This document shows positions 8,360 through 16,603 of a DNA stretch of 64,000 nt, piece after piece. The notes under the pieces were generated by a model, which was given only the letters and a program-made list of their open reading frames with translations, ran no database searches and was not told the DNA's origin. Both the position numbers and the translations under genes were made by a program. Origin of the DNA: Roseiarcus sp963822215 (GTDB taxonomy: Bacteria > Pseudomonadota > Alphaproteobacteria > Rhizobiales > Beijerinckiaceae). Location: assembly GCA_963822215.1 (NCBI GenBank), contig CAWGGX010000006.1, positions 186,001-250,000 on the forward strand. Direction: 5' to 3'. Positions within the stretch are counted from its first letter, which is position 1, and each line of letters begins with the position of its first letter.

Positions 8360-9274
8360 ACGACGCCGTCCTCACCGTTCTCATCGCCATGCTGGGCGGC
8401 GCGATTCGCGTTTCGACGCCCTTCATGTTCGTGGCGCTTGGCGAGTGCCTGACAGAGAAGTCGGGACGAGTGAATCTCGGCCTCGAAGGCACGCTGGTCA
8501 TGGGCGCGATGGTGGCCTACGCGGCCTCCTATCACACCGGCTCGCCCTGGCTCGGCGTGCTGGCGGCGGGCGTCGCGGGCTCCTGCCTCGGCGCGATGCA
8601 CGGCTCGATTTGCGGCCTGCCCAAGGTCAACGACGTCGCGGTCGGCATTGCGATGATGCTGTTCGGCGTCGGCCTCGCCTTCTTCTTTGGCAAGCCCTAC
8701 ATCCAGCCGACCGCGCCCCGAACTCGATTCGATCTCGCTCGGGTTCTGGAGCGACAATGTGAACCTCAAGAGCGCATTGCAGGTCAATCCGCTGTTTTTC
8801 GTCGGCATCGTCATCGCGCTCGCCCTCGCCTGGTCGCTCAGAAACACCCGCTGGGGGCTCGTCGTGCGTACGGTCGGCGACAGTGCGCCCGCCGCGCGCG
8901 CCATGGGCATTTCCGTCAATCTTGTGCGCTTCCTCACCACCACGGTCGGCGGTTTTCTCGCCGGGGTCGGGGGCGCGTTTCTCTCGCTCTCCTATCCCGG
9001 CTCCTGGAACCAGGGCCTGTCGTCCGGCCAGGGCCTGATGGCGGTGGCGCTGGTGATCTTCGCCCGCTGGAGCCCGATCCGCTGCGTCTTCGCAGCGCTC
9101 CTCTTCGGCGCCGCTGGCGCGATCGGTCCGTCGCTGCAGTCGATTGGCGTCACGCAGGGCTACTACTTCTTCAACGCCGCGCCTTACATCCTGACGCTCG
9201 CCATCATGATCGCGACCTCGAGCGCGACCCACTCCGCCCGCGATATGCCGGGCGAGCTGTCGATGGCCAAGTGA
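8356..9274 (+). pseudogene. BMP-type ABC transporter permease 2, frameshifted
   Basis: The first 120 codons from ATG 8356 encode a normal NupC/YufQ-like permease (RVNLGLEGTLVMGAM, near residues 36-50) up to YIQPTAP. There the frame runs into unrelated Arg-rich sequence, while the frame shifted by one base continues with ELDSISLGFWSDN and the rest of a normal permease to TGA 9272-9274. The break coincides with a run of four C at 8716-8719; with three C the protein would be a continuous 305 residues or so. This is either a real one-base insertion that disables the transporter or a homopolymer sequencing error. The other subunits look intact. Confidence 0.85.
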
Positions 9275-9320
9275 CGAACATCATAGCCACGTAACGACAT
9301 CGAAGCGACGGAGCGGATCG

Positions 9321-10337
9321 ATGAGCGGGCTCGGCGGCCTCAACAAATCTCCCAATGGCGTGGTGATCGGCCTCGTCCAGTTGCATTTGCCGACCGTTGT
9401 CACGCCCGTGGATCTCGCTGCGCAAACTGAAAAGATCGTCGCGATGGTTCGAAAGGCGCGCCGGAACATGGCGACAATGGACCTGGTCGTCTTTCCCGAG
9501 TATTCGCTGCACGGCCTTTCGATGGACATGAACCCGGCAATTCTTTGCTCGCTCGACGGCCCCGAGATCGCTGCCTTCAAGTCGGCCTGCCGCGAGAACC
9601 GGATCTGGGGCTGCTTCTCAATCATGGAGTTCAACCCGGACGGGAATCCCTATAATTCCGGCGTCATCATCGACGATGCGGGGAACCTGAAGCTCTATTA
9701 CCGCAAAATGCATCCTTGGACGCCGGTCGAGCCGTGGGAGCCTGGCGACATCGGCATTCCGGTGTCCGAGGGGCCGAAGGGCGTGAAGATCGCGCTGATT
9801 ATCTGCCACGACGGGATGTTCCCCGAGATGGCGCGCGAATGCGCCTACAAGGGCGCCGAGGTCATGATCCGCACGGCCGGCTATACCGCGCCAATCCGCA
9901 AATCCTGGCGCTTCACGAACCAGGCCAACAGCTTCCAGAATCTGATGGCGACGGCCAACGTCTGCATGAGCGGCTCCGACGGAACATTCAACTCGATGGG
10001 CCAGGGCATGATCGTCAATTTTGACGGAACGATCTTGGCGGAGGGCGCTACTGGCCGGCCCGACGAGATCATCACCGCAGAGGTGCGGCCCGACCTGATC
10101 CGCGAGGCGCGAAAGCACTGGGCGGTTGAGAACAACATCTATCAGTTCGGCCACCGCGGCATGGTCGCGGTGGCCGGCGGCGCCGGGGATTGCCCCTATA
10201 CGTACATGAAGGACCTCATGGCCGGGCGTTATCGGCTACCCTGGGAGGACGAGGTCGTGCACACCGACGGCGTCGGCTACGGTTTCCCCAGGCCGACGCG
10301 ACAGTTTGGCGAGAAACTCTCGAAGGCAGCGGAATAG
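9321..10337 (+). CDS. amiF: Formamidase-like amidase (nitrilase superfamily, AmiF type)
   Basis: A 338-residue member of the nitrilase superfamily closest to aliphatic amidase/formamidase. The catalytic Glu-Lys-Cys triad is visible as E60 (VVFPEYS), K129 (YYRKMHPW) and C162 (IICHDGMFPE). The segments PWEPGDIG, AVENNIYQFGHRG and YRLPWEDE also match formamidase AmiF, which hydrolyses formamide to formate and ammonia. In this operon the natural substrate might instead be another small amide or ureide. It lies 47 bp after permease 2 and 3 bp before the biuret hydrolase-like gene. Confidence 0.85.
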   Translation: MSGLGGLNKSPNGVVIGLVQLHLPTVVTPVDLAAQTEKIVAMVRKARRNMATMDLVVFPEYSLHGLSMDMNPAILCSLDGPEIAAFKSACRENRIWGCFSIMEFNPDGNPYNSGVIIDDAGNLKLYYRKMHPWTPVEPWEPGDIGIPVSEGPKGVKIALIICHDGMFPEMARECAYKGAEVMIRTAGYTAPIRKSWRFTNQANSFQNLMATANVCMSGSDGTFNSMGQGMIVNFDGTILAEGATGRPDEIITAEVRPDLIREARKHWAVENNIYQFGHRGMVAVAGGAGDCPYTYMKDLMAGRYRLPWEDEVVHTDGVGYGFPRPTRQFGEKLSKAAE

Positions 10338-10340
10338 ATC

Positions 10341-11018
10341 ATGCCCACTCTCCCAGCCAACCCTTATCCGTGGCCGTGGAACGGCGATTGGCGACCGGGC
10401 AACACCGCCGTCATCGTCATCGACATGCAGACCGACTTCTGCGGCAAGGGCGGCTATGTCGATAAAATGGGGTACGACCTCTCGCTCACCCGCGCCCCGA
10501 TCGAGCCAATCAAGGCGCTCCTCGCCGCGGCGCGCGCGAAGGGCTACCTCGTCATCCACACCCGGGAGGGCCATCGGCCCGACCTCGCCGACCTGCCGCC
10601 GAACAAACGCTGGCGTTCGCAGCGCATCGGCGCAGGCATCGGCGACGCCGGCCCGTGCGGCAAGATCCTGGTCCGCGGCGAGCCGGGCTGGGAGATCATC
10701 GAGGAACTGAAGCCCGCGCCCGGCGAGCCGATCATCGACAAGCCGGGCAAGGGCTCGTTCTGCGCCACCGACCTCGAACTCATCCTGCGTACGCGCGGCA
10801 TCGACAATCTCGTGCTGACCGGCATCACCACCGACGTCTGCGTCCACACCACCATGCGCGAGGCCAACGACCGCGGCTTCGAATGCCTGATCCTGGAAGA
10901 CTGCTGCGGCGCGACCGACCCTGGCAATCACGCCGCCGCGATCAAGATGGTCACCATGCAGGGCGGCGTATTCGGCGCTGTCGCTTCGTCGAAAGTCTTC
11001 ATCGAGGCGCTGCCTTGA
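10341..11018 (+). CDS. biuH: Biuret hydrolase-like cysteine hydrolase (isochorismatase superfamily)
   Basis: A 225-residue isochorismatase-fold amidohydrolase. The catalytic residues are D28 (VIVIDMQTDFC), K134 (IIDKPGKGSF) and C167 (GITTDVCVHTT), with a non-prolyl cis-peptide region nearby. From memory, the Rhizobium leguminosarum biuret hydrolase uses Asp36, Lys142, Cys175 and a substrate-contacting Gln215; here all four occur at a constant offset of minus 8, including Q207. Biuret hydrolase converts biuret to allophanate and ammonia. The gene directly precedes cyanuric acid hydrolase, with a 4-base overlap, which supports that role; ureidoacrylate or N-carbamoyl substrates remain possible. 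Confidence 0.82.
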   Translation: MPTLPANPYPWPWNGDWRPGNTAVIVIDMQTDFCGKGGYVDKMGYDLSLTRAPIEPIKALLAAARAKGYLVIHTREGHRPDLADLPPNKRWRSQRIGAGIGDAGPCGKILVRGEPGWEIIEELKPAPGEPIIDKPGKGSFCATDLELILRTRGIDNLVLTGITTDVCVHTTMREANDRGFECLILEDCCGATDPGNHAAAIKMVTMQGGVFGAVASSKVFIEALP

Positions 11019-12118
11019 CGAGGCAGGCCTTCGTCCATCGCGTCGCGATGCGCGCGCCGGACGATGTTTCGGGACTGGAGGCGGCCATCGCCGCCGGCGC
11101 GATCGATGCGGAATCGATCGTCGCCATTTTCGGCAAGACGGAGGGCAATGGCTGCGTCAACGATTTCTCGCGTGGTCTCGCGGTTCGCGCGTTGCAGGAC
11201 ATGCTCCACCGGCGCAGGCCGGGCGACGCCGGAGAGGCGGTCAAGCTCGTGATGTCCGGCGGGACGGAGGGGGCCCTCTCGCCGCATTTCGTGGTCTTCG
11301 AAGCCCGTGACGTCGCGGCGGCGCCGGAATCGGGCGCGCTCGCCGTTGGCCATGCGCGCACCGCGCCGCTCCCCTTCGAAAGCCTCGGGCGCCTGAGACA
11401 AGTCGCCGACGTCGCCGAGGGCGTACGCGCCGCGATGGCGGATGCGGGCCTCAGCTCCCCGGATGACGTCCATTTCGTCCAGATCAAGTGCCCGTTGCTC
11501 ACGGCCGAAAGGGTGGCCGATGTCGAGGCGCGCGAACTGACCACGGCGACCCGGGACAGCCTGAAGTCCATGAGTCTTTCGCGCGCCGCTTCCGCGCTCG
11601 GAGTCGCAGTCGCCCTCGGCGAGGTCGACCGTGCGCGGATCACGGACAATTCGATCGGCCGCGACTGGTCGCTGTTCTCTTCGCGCGCTTCGGCTTCCGC
11701 CGGTGTGGAACTGGTCGATCACGAAATCGTCGTGCTCGGCGCCGCGGATCACTGGACCGGACCGTTGCGAATTGGCCATTGCGTGATGCGCGACGCAATC
11801 GACATCGATCCGGTGCGGGGGGGACTTGCAGAGTTGGGTCTGCAGGCGCCCGGCCAGTTGCCGCCGGATGAACAGGCGCGCGTCATAGCGCTGCTCGCCA
11901 AGGCCGAGGCGAGCTCGAACGGGGAAGTCCGTGGCTTTCGCCATACGATGCTCAACGATTCCGACATCTCCTCCACCCGCCACGCGCGCGCCTTCGTCGC
12001 GGGCGCGCTCGCGGGGCTCATCGGCCACACGGAAATCTACGTCTCCGGCGGCGCCGAGCATCAGGGGCCGGACGGAGGCGGGCCGGTCGCGATCATCGCG
12101 ACGCGGCCGACGGGGTGA
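11015..12118 (+). CDS. atzD: Cyanuric acid hydrolase (AtzD/barbiturase family)
   Basis: A 367-residue ring-opening amidohydrolase of the small AtzD/TrzD/barbiturase family, which has a threefold-repeat fold unrelated to other hydrolases. The three repeats are visible: GKTEGNGCVNDFSRG and MSGGTEGALSPH in the first, VQIKCPLLT and SRAASALGVAV in the second, and AKAEAS plus VSGGAEHQGPDGGGP in the third. Cyanuric acid hydrolase makes carboxybiuret, which decarboxylates to biuret. Barbiturase differs little by eye, but the neighbours (biuret hydrolase-like, AtzE, AtzG, AtzH) favour cyanuric acid. The start is probably TTG 11015, coupled to the previous stop; ATG 11048 would remove the first strand. 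Confidence 0.88.
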   Translation: MTRQAFVHRVAMRAPDDVSGLEAAIAAGAIDAESIVAIFGKTEGNGCVNDFSRGLAVRALQDMLHRRRPGDAGEAVKLVMSGGTEGALSPHFVVFEARDVAAAPESGALAVGHARTAPLPFESLGRLRQVADVAEGVRAAMADAGLSSPDDVHFVQIKCPLLTAERVADVEARELTTATRDSLKSMSLSRAASALGVAVALGEVDRARITDNSIGRDWSLFSSRASASAGVELVDHEIVVLGAADHWTGPLRIGHCVMRDAIDIDPVRGGLAELGLQAPGQLPPDEQARVIALLAKAEASSNGEVRGFRHTMLNDSDISSTRHARAFVAGALAGLIGHTEIYVSGGAEHQGPDGGGPVAIIATRPTG

Positions 12119-12135
12119 GCCAAGGAGGATTTTGC

Positions 12136-13659
12136 ATGAACGCCCATCCCGCCCGCGGGCCGTCGCTCGAAACCATCGGCATGAGCAAGTCGTTCGGCGC
12201 CCTCAAGGCGTTACAGGACGTTACAGTTTCCGTTCCTGCGGGCTCGTTCCACGCTCTACTCGGCGAGAACGGCGCGGGGAAGTCGACGCTGGTCAAATGC
12301 ATCATGGGCTTCTACACGCCCGACAAGGGCCAGCTCCTGATCGACGGGACCGAGGTTGCTGTGCGCAATCCGCGCGACGCGCAGGCTCTTGGCGTCGGCA
12401 TGGTCTACCAGCATTTCACGCTGGTGCCGGCCCTGACCGCGGCCGAGAATCTGGTCGTCAGCCGCGCCGACGCGCCGGCCTTCATCGATTGGCGCAAAGA
12501 ACGCAAGGCGCTCGACGCCTTCCTCGACCGCATGCCTTTCAAGGTCCCGCTCGACCGCCCCGTCTCCGGGCTCGCGGCGGGAGAGAAGCAGAAGCTCGAG
12601 ATCCTCAAGCTCCTTTACCTCGATCAGCGCTTTCTCATCCTCGACGAGCCGACCTCGGTGCTGACGCCGGGCGAAGCGGACGAGATTCTGGGCCTCCTGC
12701 GTGATATGGCCCATCGCGGCGACATCACGGTGGCGATGATCAGCCATAAGTTCCGCGAGGTCGAAGCGTTCTGCGACGAGTTCACGGTGCTCAGGCGCGG
12801 CGCCCGCGTCGGCGGCGGCAAGGTCGGTGCCGTCTCGACCCGGGAGATGGCGGCGATGATGATCGGCGACGCCGTCGTCCGCCCGTCCGCCGCCCGCGCC
12901 ACGGCGCCGAAAAACGGCGTGGCGCTCGAGATCGCGGGCCTGTTCGCCGAGAACGACGAAGGGCGCGACTCGGTCAACGGCTTCGACATCAAGGTCAAGG
13001 CCGGCGAGATCGTGGGCATTGCCGGCGTCTCCGGCAACGGACAAAGCGAGCTGGTCCAGGCGCTCACCGGGCAGCGGCCGATCAAGCTCGGTCAGGTGCT
13101 GATCCACGACCAGAATTTCGAGCCCAAGCGCGACCATTTCGACCGCTTCAAGGTGTTCGGCTTGCCCGAGGAGCCGCTTAAGAACGCCTCCGTGCCGAAC
13201 ATGTCGGTCGCCGAGAACATGGCCTTCCGCAGGTTCGACAAGGCGCCGATGGCCCGTCTCGGCTTCTGGATGTCGCGTGAGCCGATCCGCGCCAAGGCGC
13301 GCGAACTCATCGAACGTTACAACGTGAGGACACCCTCGACCGAGACCCCGATCCGCGATCTTTCCGGCGGCAACGTTCAGCGGGCGGTGCTTGCGCGCGA
13401 GCTTTCCGGCGACGTCGACGTGCTGATCGTCGCTAACCCGTGCTTCGGCCTCGACTTCGCCTCCGTCGCCGACATCCGCGCCCAGATCATGGAGCAGCGC
13501 AACCGCGGCGCCGCCGTGCTGCTCGTCTCCGAGGACCTCGACGAGATTCTGGAGCTCTCCGACCGCATCGCCGTGATGTCCGGCGGCAAGGTCGCCTATC
13601 TCACCGAGGCGGCCGGGGCGGACCGGACTACCATCGGCCGTCATATGGCCGGACACTGA
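12136..13659 (+). CDS. BMP-type ABC transporter ATPase (two ABC domains)
   Basis: A 507-residue fused ATPase of the YufO/NupA type. The first domain has GENGAGKST (about residue 40), the signature GLAAGEKQKLEILKLL and Walker B LILDEPTSVLTP. The second has the degenerate GVSGNGQSELV loop and the signature LSGGNVQRAVLAREL. A strong ribosome binding site (AAGGAGGA) lies 7 bases before ATG 12136. It completes the transporter formed with the BMP binding protein and two permeases, although three enzyme genes separate them, so the whole run probably forms one regulated unit. Confidence 0.92.
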   Translation: MNAHPARGPSLETIGMSKSFGALKALQDVTVSVPAGSFHALLGENGAGKSTLVKCIMGFYTPDKGQLLIDGTEVAVRNPRDAQALGVGMVYQHFTLVPALTAAENLVVSRADAPAFIDWRKERKALDAFLDRMPFKVPLDRPVSGLAAGEKQKLEILKLLYLDQRFLILDEPTSVLTPGEADEILGLLRDMAHRGDITVAMISHKFREVEAFCDEFTVLRRGARVGGGKVGAVSTREMAAMMIGDAVVRPSAARATAPKNGVALEIAGLFAENDEGRDSVNGFDIKVKAGEIVGIAGVSGNGQSELVQALTGQRPIKLGQVLIHDQNFEPKRDHFDRFKVFGLPEEPLKNASVPNMSVAENMAFRRFDKAPMARLGFWMSREPIRAKARELIERYNVRTPSTETPIRDLSGGNVQRAVLARELSGDVDVLIVANPCFGLDFASVADIRAQIMEQRNRGAAVLLVSEDLDEILELSDRIAVMSGGKVAYLTEAAGADRTTIGRHMAGH

Positions 13660-13663
13660 GCGC

Positions 13664-13852
13664 ATGATCGAAGTCGACCCCGAGCCAATGCGCGAGGCCA
13701 ACGACTGCGGCTACGAATGCCTGCTGGTCGAAGAGGCTGCCGCGAGCTACTTTCCCGCCTTCAAGACCGCGACGCTCGGGATGATCCGAGCGCAGGGCGC
13801 CATCGTAGGATGGACAACGCCACTCGCGGCATTGCAGAGGGGCATAACCTGA
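13664..13852 (+). pseudogene. Remnant of a second biuret hydrolase-like gene (C-terminal third)
   Basis: This 62-codon frame matches only the last third of the isochorismatase fold. MREANDCGYECLL aligns with MREANDRGFECLI of the intact gene at 10341-11018, followed by the same acidic/aromatic helix and a conserved Ala-Gln-Gly-Ala strand. The residues equivalent to D28, K134 and C167 are all missing, so it cannot be an active hydrolase. It is about as long as the tail of the intact protein and diverged (roughly half identical by eye), which suggests an old duplicate or a homologue deleted when atzG was brought next to the transporter gene. Its stop overlaps the atzG start (TGATG). Confidence 0.8.
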
Positions 13853-14037
13853 TGAATGAACCGTTCGACCCCGAGGCGCTCGTCGACGCGACGGCGCCGC
13901 TCCTCGGGATTGCGATGACCCCCGAGTCGCGGGCGCAGACCGTGCTCCATCTCGGGATCGCCTCCGAGCAGGCGGCCTTGCTCCTTTCGGCCGAAATCGG
14001 AGACGAGAGCGAGCCCGCTCCGGTGTACACGCCGTGA
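13852..14037 (+). CDS. atzG: AtzG-like small subunit of carboxybiuret hydrolase (DUF4089)
   Basis: A 61-residue acidic helical protein of the DUF4089 family: FDPEALVDATAPLLG is followed by a typical VLHLGIA helix near residue 31 and a short tail. AtzG is known to form a complex with AtzE and to be needed for its stable expression; it resembles GatC of the Asp-tRNA amidotransferase. It overlaps the AtzE start by 4 bases (GTGA), as expected for partners made in fixed ratio. Confidence 0.87.
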   Translation: MNEPFDPEALVDATAPLLGIAMTPESRAQTVLHLGIASEQAALLLSAEIGDESEPAPVYTP

Positions 14038-15434
14038 CTCCGCTGCTCGACGGGAGCGCGCAGGGCATCGCCGCGGCGGTCCGGGGCGGCGCCGCGAGCG
14101 CCGTCGAGGTCACCAAAGCCGCGCTCGGTCGCATCGAGGCGCGCGACGCCGCGCTCGGCGCGTTTACCGACGTCACTGCCGAGCGGGCGCTCCGCAAGGC
14201 CGCCGAGGTCGACGCAGCGCGGGCCCGCGGCGAGCGCATCGGGCCGCTCGCCGGCGCGCCGTTCGCGGTCAAGAACCTGTTCGACGTGAAGGGCCTGCCG
14301 ACCCTGGCCGGCTCGAAGATCAACCGCGACCTGCCGCCGGCGGAGGCGGACGCGACCCTCGTCTGCCGGCTCGAAGCCGCCGGGGCGATTCTCGTTGGCG
14401 CCCTCAATATGGGCGAATACGCCTACGACTTCACCGGCCAGAACGCCCACGATGGGCCGTCGCGCAACCCACACGACATCGCCCGCATGACCGGCGGCTC
14501 GTCCGGCGGAGCGGCTGCGGCGGTGGCGGGCGGCCTGGTGCCGATCGCGCTGGGCTCCGACACCAACGGGTCGATCCGCGTGCCGAGCTCGTTCTGCGGC
14601 GCCTTCGGCCTCAAGCCGACCTACGGGCGGCTATCGCGGGCGCGCACGTTCCCGTTCGTCGCCAGCCTCGACCATCTCGGGCCGTTTGCGCGGAACGTCA
14701 TGGACCTTGCGCTCGCCTACGACGCGATGCTCGGTCGTGACGAGGCCGATCCGGCGCAGGCCGACGTCGCGCCCCAGCCGGCGGCGGCCAGCCTCGACGA
14801 AAGCATTGAGGATCTGCGCATCGCCCGGCTCGGCGGCTACTTCGCCCGTTCGGGCGAGCCTTGCGCCTTCGAGGCGGTCGATCGCGTGGCCGCGGCGCTG
14901 AAGGTTGAGCGCACGGTGGAGTTCGCCGAAGCCGAGCGGGCTCGCGCCGCCGCCTATCTCATCACCATGGTCGAGGGCGCGGCGCTGCACCTCAAGCGGC
15001 TGCAGACGCGCGCGGAAGACTTCGACCCCGACGTGCGCGACCGCCTGATCGCCGGCGCCATGCTGCCGGGCGCCTGGGTCGCTCAGGCGCAGAAGTTCCG
15101 CCGGCTCTTCCGGGCGCAGGCGCTGGACCTCTTCAGGGAGGTGGACATCCTGCTTGCGCCGGCGACCCCCTGCCGCGCGCCTGAGCTCGGCCAGAGGACT
15201 TTCGTTCTGGGCGGCAAAAAGATGCTCGTTCGGCCGAACCTCGGCCTCTATACCCAGCCGATTTCCTTCATTGGCCTGCCGGTCGCGGCGGTTCCGGTTT
15301 GGACGCCTGGCGAGACGCTTCCGATCGGCGTGCAGATCATTGCGCCGCCCTGGCGCGAGGATCTTGCGTTGCGCGCCGCGCGCGTCCTCGAGCGCGACGG
15401 CGTCGTCGCCGCGCCCGTCGCGGCCTTCGCCTGA
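14034..15434 (+). CDS. atzE: 1-carboxybiuret hydrolase subunit AtzE (amidase signature family)
   Basis: A 466-residue amidase-signature enzyme. The Ser-cisSer-Lys triad is K80 (PFAVKNLFDVKG), S156 (GGSSGGAAAA) and S180 (SDTNGSIRVPSS); the 24-residue Ser-Ser spacing is canonical. AtzE, acting with AtzG, deaminates 1-carboxybiuret to 1,3-dicarboxyurea in the cyanuric acid pathway. Start is GTG 14034, overlapping atzG. Other amidases of the family (allophanate hydrolase, GatA) are less likely given the adjacent AtzG and AtzH. There is no allophanate hydrolase C-terminal domain, so it is not AtzF. Confidence 0.85.
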   Translation: MTPLLDGSAQGIAAAVRGGAASAVEVTKAALGRIEARDAALGAFTDVTAERALRKAAEVDAARARGERIGPLAGAPFAVKNLFDVKGLPTLAGSKINRDLPPAEADATLVCRLEAAGAILVGALNMGEYAYDFTGQNAHDGPSRNPHDIARMTGGSSGGAAAAVAGGLVPIALGSDTNGSIRVPSSFCGAFGLKPTYGRLSRARTFPFVASLDHLGPFARNVMDLALAYDAMLGRDEADPAQADVAPQPAAASLDESIEDLRIARLGGYFARSGEPCAFEAVDRVAAALKVERTVEFAEAERARAAAYLITMVEGAALHLKRLQTRAEDFDPDVRDRLIAGAMLPGAWVAQAQKFRRLFRAQALDLFREVDILLAPATPCRAPELGQRTFVLGGKKMLVRPNLGLYTQPISFIGLPVAAVPVWTPGETLPIGVQIIAPPWREDLALRAARVLERDGVVAAPVAAFA

Positions 15435-15443
15435 GAGCCGCCG

Positions 15444-16220
15444 ATGACTGAAAGCGAATCGCGCTGGGCGGGTCGCAATCCGACAAAGACCGCAGTTCGG
15501 AACCGCGTCTGGGAGCGGCTCGCTGCAACGGGGGTCAATGTCGGGCCGACCTTCGACCGCATCCCGAACTTCGTCGGCGCCGACGCCGCGGCCAAGCGCT
15601 TGAGCGAGCTCGACGCCTGGAAGACGGCGCGGGTTGTCAAGTGCAATCCCGACCCGCCGCAGATCCCGGTGCGGCTCCGGGCGCTCTACGACGGCAAGCT
15701 CCTGTTTTCGCCGGTGCCCTACCTCACAAAGGGCTTCCCCTATCTGCGCATCGATCCCGAAAAGCTCGCCCGGACAGGCGTCGATTTCGAGACCGCGGCG
15801 ACGGCGCAGGGGTTTTTGGAGCACGGCGACAAGGTCGGCTTCGAGGACATGCCGAGGCTCGATTTCTGCGTGGTCGGTTGTGTCGCGGTCACCCGTCGCG
15901 GCGGTCGCACCGGCAAGGGCGCGGGCTTCGCCGATCTCGAGCAGGGGATCTTCCGCGAGCTCGGCCTCGTCGACAATTCGACCCCGATCGCGACGACCGT
16001 CCATTCCTCGCAGGTCGTGGACGAGTCCGAGGTGGTCATGGAGAGCCACAATTCGGCGCTGGCCTTCATCGCGACCGAGATCGAGCTGATCGAGACCCAG
16101 ACCCCCTTCCGACAGCCCGCGGGCGTCGCGTGGGACAAAGTGCGGCCCGACCAGTTCGCCGACATTCCCTTTTTGTCCGAGTTGCGCGATTTGCTCGAGA
16201 ACCGGAAGCGCGCGACATGA
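15444..16220 (+). CDS. 5-formyltetrahydrofolate cyclo-ligase (MTHFS)-family protein
   Basis: A 258-residue protein of the MTHFS fold, longer at the N-terminus than the classical enzyme (about 190-200 residues) and closer to the MTHFSD-like group. The features seen are RNRVWERL (about residue 20), KCNPDPPQIPVR (about 68), FCVVGCVAVTRRGGRTGKGAGFADLE (split by a Gly-rich loop near 146-170) and the Thr-Val-His-Ser strand (about 191). The Gly-rich loop is the ATP/phosphate site of the family. Its place between atzE and atzH is not part of the published atz operon. Its role here is unknown; formate or one-carbon handling linked to the formamidase is a guess. Confidence 0.75.
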   Translation: MTESESRWAGRNPTKTAVRNRVWERLAATGVNVGPTFDRIPNFVGADAAAKRLSELDAWKTARVVKCNPDPPQIPVRLRALYDGKLLFSPVPYLTKGFPYLRIDPEKLARTGVDFETAATAQGFLEHGDKVGFEDMPRLDFCVVGCVAVTRRGGRTGKGAGFADLEQGIFRELGLVDNSTPIATTVHSSQVVDESEVVMESHNSALAFIATEIELIETQTPFRQPAGVAWDKVRPDQFADIPFLSELRDLLENRKRAT

Positions 16221-16603
16221 TCGTCGACGATCCCGCGACCAAGGCCGAGGTCGAGGCCGTCTTCGCCGACTACGAGCGGGCGCTGGTGGCCAACGACGTC
16301 GCCGCGCTCGACGGCTTCTTTCTGCCGAGCGAGGACGCCATCCGTTACGGCGCCACCGAGAACCTCTACGGCTACGCGGCAATCAAGGCGTTTCGCGCAG
16401 CGCGCTCGCCATCCGGGCTCGCGCGCCGTCTGGACAAGAGCCGCATCGTCACCTACGGGCGCGATCTCGCGGTCGCCGCGACGCTCTTTCGGCGCGACAG
16501 CGCGCCGGGCAAGGTCGGACGGCAAATGCAGACCTGGGTGCGATTTCCCGAGGGGTGGCGGATCGTCGCCGCTCATATCAGCGTGATCGACGAGCCGACA
16601 TGA
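16217..16603 (+). CDS. atzH: AtzH-like 1,3-dicarboxyurea amidase (DUF3225, SnoaL/NTF2 fold)
   Basis: A 128-residue protein of the DUF3225 family with the NTF2-like cone fold. AtzH of Pseudomonas ADP is reported to convert 1,3-dicarboxyurea to allophanate and to need Tyr22 and Arg46. Here Y19 (FADYERAL) and R43 (DAIRYGATE) have the same 24-residue spacing, so both catalytic positions appear conserved. The C-terminus ends in the typical WRIVAAHISV strand. The gene overlaps the MTHFS-like gene and the amidohydrolase gene by 4 bases each. Confidence 0.87.
   Translation: MIVDDPATKAEVEAVFADYERALVANDVAALDGFFLPSEDAIRYGATENLYGYAAIKAFRAARSPSGLARRLDKSRIVTYGRDLAVAATLFRRDSAPGKVGRQMQTWVRFPEGWRIVAAHISVIDEPT

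Noticed and set aside
11015..12118. Barbiturase as the primary call
   Set aside because: Cannot be excluded by eye, but biuret hydrolase-like and AtzEGH neighbours make cyanuric acid the better guess.
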